DNA of 64,000 bases, from contig NZ_JAESWC010000014.1 of the NCBI RefSeq assembly GCF_016765585.1, positions 310,001 through 374,000 on the forward strand, in the 5' to 3' direction. The number at the start of each line of letters is the position of its first letter. Within the stretch, counting starts at the first letter, position 1. Under the pieces are notes generated by a model. It did not search any database and was not told the DNA's origin. It saw nothing but the letters and a program-made list of their open reading frames with translations. The DNA is from Clostridium rhizosphaerae. GTDB lineage: Bacteria > Bacillota > Clostridia > Clostridiales > Clostridiaceae. Of this stretch, positions 8,246 to 15,761 are shown piece after piece. A program made the position numbers and the translations under genes.

Positions 8246-8893
8246 TTAATTTTGTATTGACCTAATCATCAAATTAAAAGCTTCAGAAACCAAATCCTCT
8301 GGTTTTATTCCGTGATAATTCTCAATATAGTATTTCTTCTTCTTAGTCGTATTAAATACGCCGATTATACAAGCCCATAAAGTAAGAGCTGTATTTTTAA
8401 TATTCAAATCACTTCGAACGGAACCTTCTGCGATACCTTTTTTTAATGCATCCATCAAATAACCCAAGATTTTCTCTCCAAGAGCATAGCACTCTTCTTT
8501 TGAATGATCCGGGATGCTTTTTTGAAAATCAAGCTCACTGTTTTCATACTCCATAATTGCTCTAAAGTATTCCGAATAATCATTGCTGAACTGGTATAAC
8601 GTTGAAGCCATCTGACTTAATTCCTCAATAGCAGTGTGAGCTTTATCTTTTTTCATATTAGCTTTCAGCATTTCCATCAGAAGCCTGTAGCCTCTGATCA
8701 TGATCTCAAAATAAATCTGCTCTTTGCTGTCAAAATACACATATACTGTTCTTTTGCTATATTCGGCTTCTCTCGCCACATCATCCATTGTGGCATAATT
8801 ATATCCCTTAGTGAAAAAGATTCTTTCCGCTGCGCTTATGATATCATTTTTGCGGATTTCTTTCTCTTTTTCCTTGCGTTCATTACTTCCCAA
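8246..8893 (-). CDS. TetR family transcriptional regulator
   Basis: A 215-residue regulator when started at the TTG at 8893: AAGGAGG lies eight bases before it, whereas the longer frame's ATG at 8926 lies inside the operator upstream of that site. The N-terminal helix-turn-helix includes FFTKGYNYATMDDVAREAEYSKRTVYVYFDSKEQIYFE, with the TetR hallmark YVYFDSKEQ. The rest is a helical ligand domain with no recognisable specificity. It is the first gene of a two-gene operon with the nitroreductase-like protein and most likely represses its own promoter. Confidence 0.85.
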   Translation of the reverse strand: MGSNERKEKEKEIRKNDIISAAERIFFTKGYNYATMDDVAREAEYSKRTVYVYFDSKEQIYFEIMIRGYRLLMEMLKANMKKDKAHTAIEELSQMASTLYQFSNDYSEYFRAIMEYENSELDFQKSIPDHSKEECYALGEKILGYLMDALKKGIAEGSVRSDLNIKNTALTLWACIIGVFNTTKKKKYYIENYHGIKPEDLVSEAFNLMIRSIQN

Positions 8894-8925
8894 CTGCCAA
8901 ACCTCCTTATTGCATACAAGTAACA

Positions 8926-8950
8926 TAAAGTAAACTGTTAGTTTACTTTA
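8926..8950. promoter_or_regulatory. TetR operator
   Basis: Perfect inverted repeat TAAAGTAAAC (8926-8935) and GTTTACTTTA (8941-8950), separated by 5 bp. It begins right after the -10 element of the regulator's promoter, where binding would block transcription. Confidence 0.8.
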
Positions 8951-8951
8951 T

Positions 8952-8980
8952 ATTATAGATTGCTATTTCTTTTTTGTCAA
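8952..8980 (-). promoter_or_regulatory. Consensus sigmaA promoter of the TetR/nitroreductase operon
   Basis: On the minus strand: TTGACA (8975-8980), 17-bp spacer, TATAAT (8952-8957). Both hexamers are exact consensus, consistent with a strong promoter held off by the adjacent operator. Confidence 0.85.
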
Positions 8981-9371
8981 TATATCGTTTAAGCAATTAT
9001 TATCAATCTACTTTAGTCGTCGCTATTTTATCGTCGTGTCGGCGTCGTAATTCAAATATTCTTTTATGATTAAAAAGCTTTTAGAATTATATCAGATGAA
9101 TCGTACCTTAAATAAGGTAGATTTTTTTGTAGAAATGTTAAAGGACTTACTATTGAAGAATAAGTCCTTTAGTACGGTTTAGTAATGTAATGCAAAAAAA
9201 GCACTTTATAAGTGCTTTTTTTAAATCAGGATATTATTAATAAAGATGACAATAGTATATTCTAAAATACATTATTTTGATTTTTTCTTTACTAACTATT
9301 TTCGTTTAGGTTTTTCTACTTCGTATCAAAATGGGCGACGCAGGTACTATTTTTATACGATTGATTACAGC
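8981..9371. other. Non-coding gap with three hairpins and a repeated GTCGTCG segment
   Basis: No convincing gene. It holds a 32-bp sequence at 9015-9046 that recurs at 20963-20994 (29 of 32 identical). Three hairpins follow: TACCTTA/TAAGGTA near 9106-9120, AAAGGACTTA/TAAGTCCTTT near 9140-9171, and AAAAAAGCACTT/AAGTGCTTTTTT at 9195-9222, the last looking like an intrinsic terminator. A 61-codon open frame at 9246-9431 runs into the tRNA remnant and is not credible. Confidence 0.6.
9015..9046. repeat. Direct repeat, left copy
   Basis: 32 bp starting AGTCGTCG and ending GGCGTC, repeated at 20963-20994 with three mismatches. On the minus strand both copies are open in related frames that read YDA-x-TT-x-K near a stop, which would fit decayed ends of a common gene, perhaps an integrase. 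That reading is speculative. Confidence 0.6.
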
Positions 9372-9407
9372 AAAAAGGCTCTAGCAGAAATAGCTAGAGC
9401 CCTTTTA
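9372..9407 (-). terminator. Terminator kept beside a tRNA-Ser remnant
   Basis: Hairpin GGCTCTAGC (9377-9385) with GCTAGAGCC (9393-9401). Near-identical hairpins lie at 20684-20714 and 23863-23895, always just past the 3' end of a tRNA-Ser sequence, so terminator and tRNA end were duplicated together. Confidence 0.75.
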
Positions 9408-9409
9408 TT

Positions 9410-9469
9410 TGGCGGAGAGAGCGGGATTTGAATCCACGGTACTGGTTGCCCAGTACGCCTGATTTCGAG
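9410..9469 (-). pseudogene. tRNA-Ser 3' half (outer attachment-site remnant)
   Basis: On the minus strand this matches the intact tRNA-Ser at 23901-23992 from the anticodon (CGA) to the CCA end, with changes in the variable arm that keep its stem (TACTGG/CCAGTA). Similarity stops just past the anticodon loop at 9469, where TGCTGAAGACTTTT begins three bases later; the same sequence follows the remnant ending at 20850. A 3' half joined to foreign sequence at the anticodon loop is what tyrosine-integrase insertion leaves behind. Confidence 0.75.
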
Positions 9470-9578
9470 TAATGCTGAAGACTTTTATGTTTTTATATGT
9501 TATTATTGCACAGTATACTCCTAAGCAAGGCAAAATGTAGTTATACCTAAACACATTCCAGTACATTCCTAGATTAAT

Positions 9579-11267
9579 CTAATAATTAATATTATTTTTA
9601 TTTTCTTCAATAACTTCCACAAATGCATCAGCTATAGAAGAATCGAACTGAGTGCCGCTACATTTTTTTAACTCTACTATTGCTTCCTCCTGAGTTTTTG
9701 ATTTTGAATATGGTCTATTAGATGTCATAGCATCATAACTATCCACAACAGTCAAAACTCTGGCAAGATAAGGTATGTCTTCTCCTTTTAGTTTTCCGGG
9801 ATAACCATTTCCATCATATCTTTCGTGATGATGTAATATTAGAGGAGAAATATCCATCAACGATTCAACAGGCTTTATAATTTCAACTCCGTTTACTGGA
9901 TGCTGCTTTAATATTTCCCATTCATCCTTAGTTAATGGCATTTTTTTATTTAATATTTCTTCGGAAATATTAATCTTACCAATATCATGCATATATGCTC
10001 CATATATTAACTTTTTTTTATCTTTCTCGCTAAGTCCAAGCTTATCTGCAATTAATCTACTATAAATAACTACTCTTTCAACGTGACCATAGGTATATCT
10101 ATCTTTAGCATTAATAACACTTATTAATGTCTTTATAGAAGTAACAAGGTCTATATTTTTATCATCTATATCCTCTTTTAACTCATCCAGTATAGAATGA
10201 TATGCTTCAACTCTGTTTTTGTTAAAGAATTTAGCTCTATAAAGAGCATCATCTGCAGATTTTATAAGTTCAACATCACTCTTAGCCTTGTCAGGGAAAA
10301 CAGATACTCCTATGGAGGCAGTCAGCTTTCCATTAGGCTGGTTTTCTTCACCTTCAAAATATGTTTCTTCTATTTTTCTTCTTATATTTTCTGCTATTGT
10401 AATTGCATCCTGTTCCAAAGTATCAGGTAGTATAATAGAAAATTCCTCCCCGCCGTATCTTGCCACAACATCTCCATCTCTCACACTATTTTTTAGCAGA
10501 GACCCTATAGTTTTTAGTACCTGATCACCCTTTTGATGACCATTCAAATCATTATAATATTTGAAATAATCTATATCTATAAATATCAGTGAAATAGGCT
10601 TATTATCCTTTTCACATGCAGTTAATTTCTCTCTTAATGCATCATAAAAAAACCTATGGTTGTAAACTTCAGTAAGTCCATCTTCATTTGCCAAACTTTC
10701 AAGCTTTTTTATATGGCTGCTTTCGATTTTCACATAAAAGCCTAGTGTCCATGCTGTAAGTATAAAAACTCCAGCTGTTATCAAATCCTTTTCAAAATAT
10801 ATGTTTTCAGGCGAACGTGGACCATATATCAAATCCATTATGAGCAATATACTTGAAGAAACAAAAGCAATTGTTACTCCTTGTTTCATACCGGATTGTA
10901 TGGTGGTAGTTATTATAATAAATAAAAATAAAAATTTAAAATCACTCTTATACGAATCCGTAAGAAGTATAATTATAGAGAATATTAAAACGAATAAATA
11001 AGTTTCAGCAATTTGAATTCTGGCAATATTTTTTTTATTAAATTTCTTAGTAGTGGAAAAAGTCCATATAAAGTAAATAAGTGTTAAAACAAGTACTGCT
11101 ACAATAATTACGTCCATAGCTAGAGTATTATTTGAATTATCTACAGTAATTTTATAATAATTTAAAACATACTTAAAAATTCCCATACCTGAAAATAATA
11201 ATGAACATAATTTTACTACGGATACTATATCATTTATCTGCTTTCTTTCATCATCAGTTTTATTCAT
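9579..11267 (-). CDS. Membrane GGDEF and HD-GYP domain protein (c-di-GMP turnover)
   Basis: 562 residues: about six membrane helices (residues 15-180), a GGDEF domain with the active-site motif RYGGEEF (residues about 270-276), then an HD-GYP domain with HD at 427-428 and GYP at about 488-490. The intact GGEEF should make c-di-GMP and the HD-GYP domain should hydrolyse it, so the protein could work both ways or favour one. It is the last gene after agrD in the same direction, with a small hairpin between (11302-11320). This placement suggests that peptide signalling and c-di-GMP are linked in this locus, an inference from position only. Confidence 0.9.
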   Translation of the reverse strand: MNKTDDERKQINDIVSVVKLCSLLFSGMGIFKYVLNYYKITVDNSNNTLAMDVIIVAVLVLTLIYFIWTFSTTKKFNKKNIARIQIAETYLFVLIFSIIILLTDSYKSDFKFLFLFIIITTTIQSGMKQGVTIAFVSSSILLIMDLIYGPRSPENIYFEKDLITAGVFILTAWTLGFYVKIESSHIKKLESLANEDGLTEVYNHRFFYDALREKLTACEKDNKPISLIFIDIDYFKYYNDLNGHQKGDQVLKTIGSLLKNSVRDGDVVARYGGEEFSIILPDTLEQDAITIAENIRRKIEETYFEGEENQPNGKLTASIGVSVFPDKAKSDVELIKSADDALYRAKFFNKNRVEAYHSILDELKEDIDDKNIDLVTSIKTLISVINAKDRYTYGHVERVVIYSRLIADKLGLSEKDKKKLIYGAYMHDIGKINISEEILNKKMPLTKDEWEILKQHPVNGVEIIKPVESLMDISPLILHHHERYDGNGYPGKLKGEDIPYLARVLTVVDSYDAMTSNRPYSKSKTQEEAIVELKKCSGTQFDSSIADAFVEVIEENKNNINY

Positions 11268-11301
11268 ATCTTCACTACCTTATATCAAACTAAAAATAGC
11301 A

Positions 11302-11320
11302 AGGTCGGTAAAACCGACCT
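11302..11320 (-). terminator. Hairpin between agrD and the GGDEF/HD-GYP gene
   Basis: Arms AGGTCGGT (11302-11309) and ACCGACCT (11313-11320) with a 3-nt loop. On the minus strand it is followed by TGCTATTTTTAG, a weak T-run. It could be a partial terminator that lowers expression of the downstream enzyme. Confidence 0.6.
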
Positions 11321-11325
11321 CTTAC

Positions 11326-11451
11326 CTAGTCTTCTCTTAAGCACTTTGGCTCTTCTGGCTGATAGTTGAAAAAATAACATGCTGATGAAGCTACCATTGC
11401 AGCAACCAAAGTTGAAACAGAAGCAACTAAAAGTAACATTCTTTTTTTCAT
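11326..11451 (-). CDS. agrD: AgrD-like cyclic lactone autoinducer peptide precursor
   Basis: A 41-residue peptide. It begins with an amphipathic leader, MKKRMLLLVASVSTLVAAMV, then ASSACYFFNYQPEEPKCLRED. The single Cys25 after small residues, followed by aromatic residues and then the acidic/proline tail QPEEPK-x-LR, matches clostridial AgrD precursors. AgrB would cut after the ring and close a thiolactone on Cys25; a ring of CYFFN or CYFFNY is a guess. The ATG overlaps the agrB stop as ATGA, and AAGGAGGGG lies just upstream, so translation is coupled. A second cysteine (Cys37) in the tail is unusual. Confidence 0.9.
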   Translation of the reverse strand: MKKRMLLLVASVSTLVAAMVASSACYFFNYQPEEPKCLRED

Positions 11452-12116
11452 TGTAATCCCCTCCTTTTTATAATTCCTAAAATATTATTTAAAAAGGAAT
11501 CTATTTTATTTACTGTACTATGACCAAGTCTAGTTAGTGTAAACACCTGCCAAATCACTCCTCCATATATACATAGAGAATAAACTATAAATCTCTTATC
11601 CCTTGAAAAAATATTGATAGCTACATTAATAATTACGATTACTATATAAGCACATAATACAAAAATAGAACCTTTTTTCATCCTGATTTTCTTCTCTTTT
11701 GACCTTATTGGTTTTGCAGAACTATCAACTGGAGCTAATTTATAAATAAAATAATAAGACACTCCAAAAGTACCCATTCCTAAGAATATTAATACACTAG
11801 AAGTAATTACAGGACCAATTACTGCTGAAATTAGCAATGCCTGTCCAATACAAATAATAGTTCCTATAACAGCACAATTACCAGGTGAACTTGCATGAGC
11901 ACCTCCGGAATATTTCCTTAATATAGCTCCTGTAAAACAAACTATAAGAGCCTCTATGGTAACATGAAATATTAGTCCAAATATAATAATTAGAATTATG
12001 GATAGGGCTATATGCATTAACGCAAACATTCCATAGGAGATTACTTCTTTGTTATCATTATCAAGTTTTAATTCTGCTGCAACTTTGCCAGCAATATTAT
12101 TCGTTAACTTTTCCAT
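11448..12116 (-). CDS. agrB: AgrB-like accessory peptidase
   Basis: A 222-residue membrane endopeptidase with about five to six hydrophobic segments. The motif RKYSGGAHASSPGNC (about residues 67-81) holds the catalytic His and Cys seven residues apart, as in Staphylococcus AgrB (His77/Cys84). AgrB removes the AgrD tail and cyclises the signal peptide. The gene overlaps the upstream membrane-protein gene by 20 bp and the downstream agrD by 4 bp, so the three are co-translated. No AgrC kinase or AgrA regulator is encoded anywhere in the window; a receptor must be elsewhere or be unusual. Confidence 0.92.
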   Translation of the reverse strand: MEKLTNNIAGKVAAELKLDNDNKEVISYGMFALMHIALSIILIIIFGLIFHVTIEALIVCFTGAILRKYSGGAHASSPGNCAVIGTIICIGQALLISAVIGPVITSSVLIFLGMGTFGVSYYFIYKLAPVDSSAKPIRSKEKKIRMKKGSIFVLCAYIVIVIINVAINIFSRDKRFIVYSLCIYGGVIWQVFTLTRLGHSTVNKIDSFLNNILGIIKRRGLQ

Positions 12117-12585
12117 ATGAAATAATCTTCAACTCTTTTCTTTTCCATAATATTGCATAATAAATAATTACAAAGCATGCAAAAATTAATAATGAAGGGT
12201 ATGAATATAATATTTTTAACATTGGATCTTTAAAAATAGAATTTAAATCTTTTTTTAGTATAAACTGAACAAAAAATACATTTATACCTTCACTTATAAA
12301 CTCACATAGCATTATAATAATTCCTGCTTTAATAGCTTGAATAATTTCAATTTTAATTACAATTACACTCATCATTATTAATAAAATCAAATTTAATATT
12401 GAATCCGCTCCATTCTGAATTGGAAGGAATCTAATAAGATACACAATTATAGATTGAATTATAACTGAGCTTAAATATCTCTTTTTATGAACCTTACTTT
12501 TTGTGAATGCATAAACTGCTAAAAAAAATACTAAGTCTTCTGGAATTCCTCTTATTATCAATTCTAAAAATGACAATTTTAGCAT
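12097..12585 (-). CDS. Hypothetical membrane protein of the agr locus
   Basis: 162 residues with about five hydrophobic helices and a basic C-terminus (WKRKELKIISYGKVNE). I do not recognise a family with certainty. Its size, helix pattern and place directly before agrB recall the membrane sensor half of AgrC-type kinases, without any kinase domain, but this is only a resemblance in layout. It overlaps agrB by 20 bp and follows the DUF5317 gene by 30 bp; AAGGAG precedes its ATG. Confidence 0.6.
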   Translation of the reverse strand: MLKLSFLELIIRGIPEDLVFFLAVYAFTKSKVHKKRYLSSVIIQSIIVYLIRFLPIQNGADSILNLILLIMMSVIVIKIEIIQAIKAGIIIMLCEFISEGINVFFVQFILKKDLNSIFKDPMLKILYSYPSLLIFACFVIIYYAILWKRKELKIISYGKVNE

Positions 12586-12615
12586 AGACTTTTTCTCCTT
12601 AGTAAAAATTATGTT

Positions 12616-13191
12616 CTATATAATGCTTTGAACTATATCATCATCTACTTTTTCTTTAATATTATTAGTACTTTTAATACAACTGTAAATAATAATAAAG
12701 GCAAAGACTCTTATAAATATGTCACCAATACTTAAAATACTATAGCCTAAATCAATGATGTCAGTTAAAAATATAAGTTTACTAGTTCCACTTCCTATGA
12801 CATGTATGTCCTTAACTTTTGTAAAAACATCCGGTCTCACATAACCAGTTATATATGATAATGTTGGAAACACTGGCATTTTACCATCATTGGCGTAAAT
12901 TGCTACCTTGTTTAGTATTGTTCCAATAATAATAGATATTGACCCAATAATTGCACTAATGTATTGCTTGTACCTAAAAATTAAAATTAAAAATATACAA
13001 ATATAAAAAGTCTCTAATATACCAGCAAATTTTATAAAGTTATAATTTCCAAAGAATACTTGCATATTTAAAAACATATATAAACCCACAAAGACTAATA
13101 CAGGATATATTTCCCAAGACATAAAGATAGGTTTTAACTTGTACCCTCTTATCTTTGCCATCAACATAGCTATGATTATGGTTTCTATCAT
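12616..13191 (-). CDS. DUF5317-like membrane protein
   Basis: 191 residues, first gene of the agr operon. The stretch NKVAIYANDGKMPV (near residue 95), followed by LIFLTDIIDLG and ILSIGDIFIR, matches the pattern of DUF5317 proteins: a conserved asparagine-glycine-x-MPV motif, then a leader into two paired membrane segments and an SIGD motif. The function of this family is not known. Linkage to agrB/agrD is notable and may point to a role in export, sensing or immunity for the peptide. AAGGGG precedes the ATG. Confidence 0.65.
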   Translation of the reverse strand: MIETIIIAMLMAKIRGYKLKPIFMSWEIYPVLVFVGLYMFLNMQVFFGNYNFIKFAGILETFYICIFLILIFRYKQYISAIIGSISIIIGTILNKVAIYANDGKMPVFPTLSYITGYVRPDVFTKVKDIHVIGSGTSKLIFLTDIIDLGYSILSIGDIFIRVFAFIIIYSCIKSTNNIKEKVDDDIVQSII

Positions 13192-13505
13192 AATACATAC
13201 CCCTTAATTTTTTATGACATCTTTGTTTTTATCAAATTATTGATTTATCATTTTTTTAAAATAATTATATTATACCATTATTATTCATCAAATACTATAA
13301 TTCTTACCATTTCATCAAAATATTCGGTATCTACATTTTTTGGTTTTAATTTAAACTTTACCAATAATATTGAATATTTTTTATCTATAAATATTCATTG
13401 ACATTTAATAATAATTATTGATATTATAGTTGTGGAAAAATATTTTGATAATCAAACTATTTATTTGTACTACTAATTGTTTTGACGGTGTTGAATAAAA
13501 GGAGG
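13192..13505. promoter_or_regulatory. Divergent promoter region, agr operon and desaturase
   Basis: Very AT-rich. On the plus strand TTGACA (13398-13403) and TATTAT (13422-13427) are 18 bp apart and fit a promoter for the leader and desaturase. On the minus strand GGTATAAT near 13271-13278 could be a -10 element for the agr operon, without a clear -35. The sequence AAAAGGAGG just before 13506 is the tail of a decayed further leader unit. No gene is seen. Confidence 0.5.
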
Positions 13506-13589
13506 TTAAATTCCTAAATGGACTTTAACGGGTAATTTGTGAGTGGAACGAACGAGGTTAAATTACCCCGTGTTCCGACTAAAAGGAGG
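13506..13589 (+). repeat. Structured leader repeat, copy 3, upstream of the desaturase
   Basis: Hairpin TTAAATTCC-TAAAT-GGACTTTAA (one mismatch), then stem GGGTAATTT (13530-13538) with AAATTACCC (13560-13568, nine perfect pairs). Loop bases GGAAC (13545-13549) can pair with GTTCC (13572-13576) after the stem. Copy 2 has GGAAG and CTTCC at these places, so a C-G pair replaces a G-C pair, a compensatory change. The tail at 13575-13589 is identical over 15 nt in all copies and ends in AAAAGGAGG, six bases before the ATG at 13596. Confidence 0.7.
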
Positions 13590-13595
13590 AAACTT

Positions 13596-14648
13596 ATGAG
13601 AGAATTGCACACACTTGTGTGGTATAGAAAGCATCTTGCTCCACACTTACCAAAGGAAATTTATAAACCTGCTGCTACTCGTCTTGTAGGAGGATTTATA
13701 TATGCTTCTATTATAGCGTCCGGCATTGTTGCAATAAGTTTATTTAATTTAAATACATGGTTAAAGCTTTTAATTGCGGTTATATTGGGATCAAGCTTTG
13801 CTTCCATTGGTTTTTTAGGCCACGAGATTCTTCACGGCACAGTCGTTAGGAATACCTTGATTAGAAATTTACTTGGGGCTCTATGCTTCTGGCCCCTAAA
13901 TATTGGTCCAAAACTTTGGGTAGAATGGCATAATATGAATCATCATGTTTATACACAGGACGAGAAAAGAGATCCAGATTCCTGGCTTAGCACAGAGCAA
14001 TTGGCCAACAGCTCTTTTATTACTTGGATATATAGACTTCCAATTGCCTTTAGGGCAATAATAAGCTTTATATCTTTAGCCTTTACCTTTACCGGCCATG
14101 GTATATACATGTTTCTTCGTTATATGAAGAATATGAATAAGAAAGAAAGTTTTATTACAACAGCTCAGCTTATTATTACTTTAGCAACCTGGATAGGGCT
14201 TTTACTTTTGATTGGGCCAGGAAGATGGTTTTTTGCATACTTATTACCACTACTAATAGGTAATTTTATTGTTATGATTTATATTTCAACTAATCATAGA
14301 TTAAATCCACTTGTTTCAGTAAATGATCCTCTAGCTAACAGCTTGACTGTTACTGTACCAAAGTGGATGGACATTCTTCACTTTAATTTTTCTTATCACA
14401 CAGAGCATCATCTTTTCCCTGGAGTGAGTCCAAAGTACTATCCTCTGATTAAGGAGAATATTAAAAGATTATGGCCAGATTTATATCATGAAATGCCACT
14501 CAGCCAGGCCATAGTAGCCTTATGGAAGACTCCAAGAGTTTATTTTAATAAAAGTGAATTGATAGATCCACATTTAGGTAATATTTATGGTTCCCTTGGC
14601 AATGGATTAAACCCTTCACATGTTCTTTATCGTAAATTAGATTTCTAG
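13596..14648 (+). CDS. Membrane fatty acid desaturase (diiron)
   Basis: A 350-residue protein when started at 13596. The longer open frame from 13539 reads through the structured leader and has no ribosome binding site. Three histidine boxes are intact: GHEILH (HxxxH), WHNMNHH (HxxHH) and YHTEHH (HxxHH), set among about four to six membrane helices. Enzymes with these boxes hold two irons and use O2 and an electron donor to desaturate acyl chains. No ferredoxin or reductase gene is adjacent. Such a gene is odd in a clostridial genome and lies inside the tRNA-Ser-bounded segment, which fits acquisition by transfer. It ends at a good terminator. Confidence 0.88.
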   Translation: MRELHTLVWYRKHLAPHLPKEIYKPAATRLVGGFIYASIIASGIVAISLFNLNTWLKLLIAVILGSSFASIGFLGHEILHGTVVRNTLIRNLLGALCFWPLNIGPKLWVEWHNMNHHVYTQDEKRDPDSWLSTEQLANSSFITWIYRLPIAFRAIISFISLAFTFTGHGIYMFLRYMKNMNKKESFITTAQLIITLATWIGLLLLIGPGRWFFAYLLPLLIGNFIVMIYISTNHRLNPLVSVNDPLANSLTVTVPKWMDILHFNFSYHTEHHLFPGVSPKYYPLIKENIKRLWPDLYHEMPLSQAIVALWKTPRVYFNKSELIDPHLGNIYGSLGNGLNPSHVLYRKLDF

Positions 14649-14652
14649 AAAG

Positions 14653-14684
14653 ACTGGTAGCCGCCAAAGGCTACTAGTTTTTTT
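14653..14684 (+). terminator. Terminator of the desaturase gene
   Basis: Arms ACTGGTAGCC (14653-14662) and GGCTACTAGT (14669-14678), followed by a seven-T run. Confidence 0.9.
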
Positions 14685-14820
14685 GCTTCATTATTGTAAG
14701 AAGCATCTTGCAAACTAGCCTTCCATAGTTTATGGTTTGTTAACATTAATTATTTAATATGAATAATATATAAATGCATTTTTAAATTCTTCACGGACAG
14801 GAATTAATACTTTTAATAAA

Positions 14821-14862
14821 AGAAGAAGAATCTCCACCTAAGGATTCTCCTTCTATATTTAA
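14821..14862 (-). terminator. Likely terminator of the sugar isomerase operon
   Basis: Imperfect hairpin AGAAGAAGAATC (14821-14832) with GATTCTCCTTCT (14843-14854). Read on the minus strand it ends in TTTTATTA and follows the rpiR gene. Confidence 0.65.
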
Positions 14863-14894
14863 ACTTTCACTATATAGATCTGTTTAAACATTAA

Positions 14895-15746
14895 TTATTT
14901 ATCTTCCTTTAAAATCTCGAAGAGTTTGTGATAACTCTCGGCAAATTGTTTGGTGTTCTTAATTACCTGTTTTGCAAGTCCTACAAATAAATAATCCACT
15001 ATAAACAATTGACCATACCTCGAGAAAATTGCCCCTAGTCTGTTTTCATTGATTTCATAGCTCGGACTTAATAGTACATAATCCGCCATTTGAGCTAAGC
15101 GATTGTCCATTCCCTGAGTGATAGCTACAATTGGTGTATTACGTTTTTTTGCATTACTTACAGCAATATTTACTTCCTTCGTCCGCCCGCTAAAGCTGAT
15201 AGCTATGACTACATCCCGTGGAGTACAGATGTTAGAATTTAACATATTCAAATTACTGTCACTAATAAATATGGATTTAATTCCAATCTTTAATAACTTA
15301 TTCTGAAAATCCGTAGCCACATTAGCTGAAGAACCTACTGCAAAAAAGTAAACTGTATCAGCGTTTTTAATCAAGTTTATAACATCCTTAAATTTGTCAG
15401 TTGTATTTGCAGTAATAACATCATTACAGGTCAGTGAAATTTCATTGATTATCTTAGAAGGCATATCAACTAGATCATCTGCCCAGCTTAAAAGTTCAGT
15501 CACGTTATTCTTCTCTATTTTGGAGAAATTCTTAGCTAATTCCACCTTTGTTTCAAGAAAATTCAGTCCAAAGGTCCTTTTTACAAATCGTGAAACAGAA
15601 GGTGCTGAAACATTGCATAAATCAGCTAATTCAAATATGCTGAGATTTAAGACTTGCTGTGGATTTTTCATTACAAAATCGGCAACCTTTTTTTCTGATG
15701 GTGATAACTTGCTATATATATTTCTTATTGTGGAAATCATATCCAT
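14895..15746 (-). CDS. RpiR/MurR family sugar-phosphate regulator
   Basis: 283 residues: an N-terminal winged helix domain (residues 1-77; [16 protein letters not shown] and FELADLCNVSAPSVSRFVKR are the hallmark segments) and a C-terminal SIS domain (about 125-260; YFFAVGSSANVATDFQNKLLKIG, then VVIAISFSGRTKEVNIAV). SIS domains bind phosphosugars. It is the last gene of an operon of three sugar-phosphate isomerases, so the effector is probably one of their substrates. Two TGTAAT...TTACA-type dyads in the divergent promoter at 19160-19226 are candidate operators. Confidence 0.9.
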   Translation of the reverse strand: MDMISTIRNIYSKLSPSEKKVADFVMKNPQQVLNLSIFELADLCNVSAPSVSRFVKRTFGLNFLETKVELAKNFSKIEKNNVTELLSWADDLVDMPSKIINEISLTCNDVITANTTDKFKDVINLIKNADTVYFFAVGSSANVATDFQNKLLKIGIKSIFISDSNLNMLNSNICTPRDVVIAISFSGRTKEVNIAVSNAKKRNTPIVAITQGMDNRLAQMADYVLLSPSYEINENRLGAIFSRYGQLFIVDYLFVGLAKQVIKNTKQFAESYHKLFEILKEDK

Positions 15747-15761
15747 AGTAAAGTCTCCTTA

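Noticed and set aside
9246-9431. 61-codon open frame on the plus strand
   Set aside because: It runs over a tRNA terminator and into the tRNA-Ser remnant, has no good ribosome binding site and resembles no protein.
9410-9469. A functional second tRNA-Ser
   Set aside because: The 5' half, including acceptor strand, D arm and half of the anticodon stem, is missing.
13539-13595. N-terminal extension MSGTNEVKLPRVPTKRRKL of the desaturase
   Set aside because: It reads through the structured leader, lacks a ribosome binding site, and the site AAAAGGAGG is placed correctly for the ATG at 13596.
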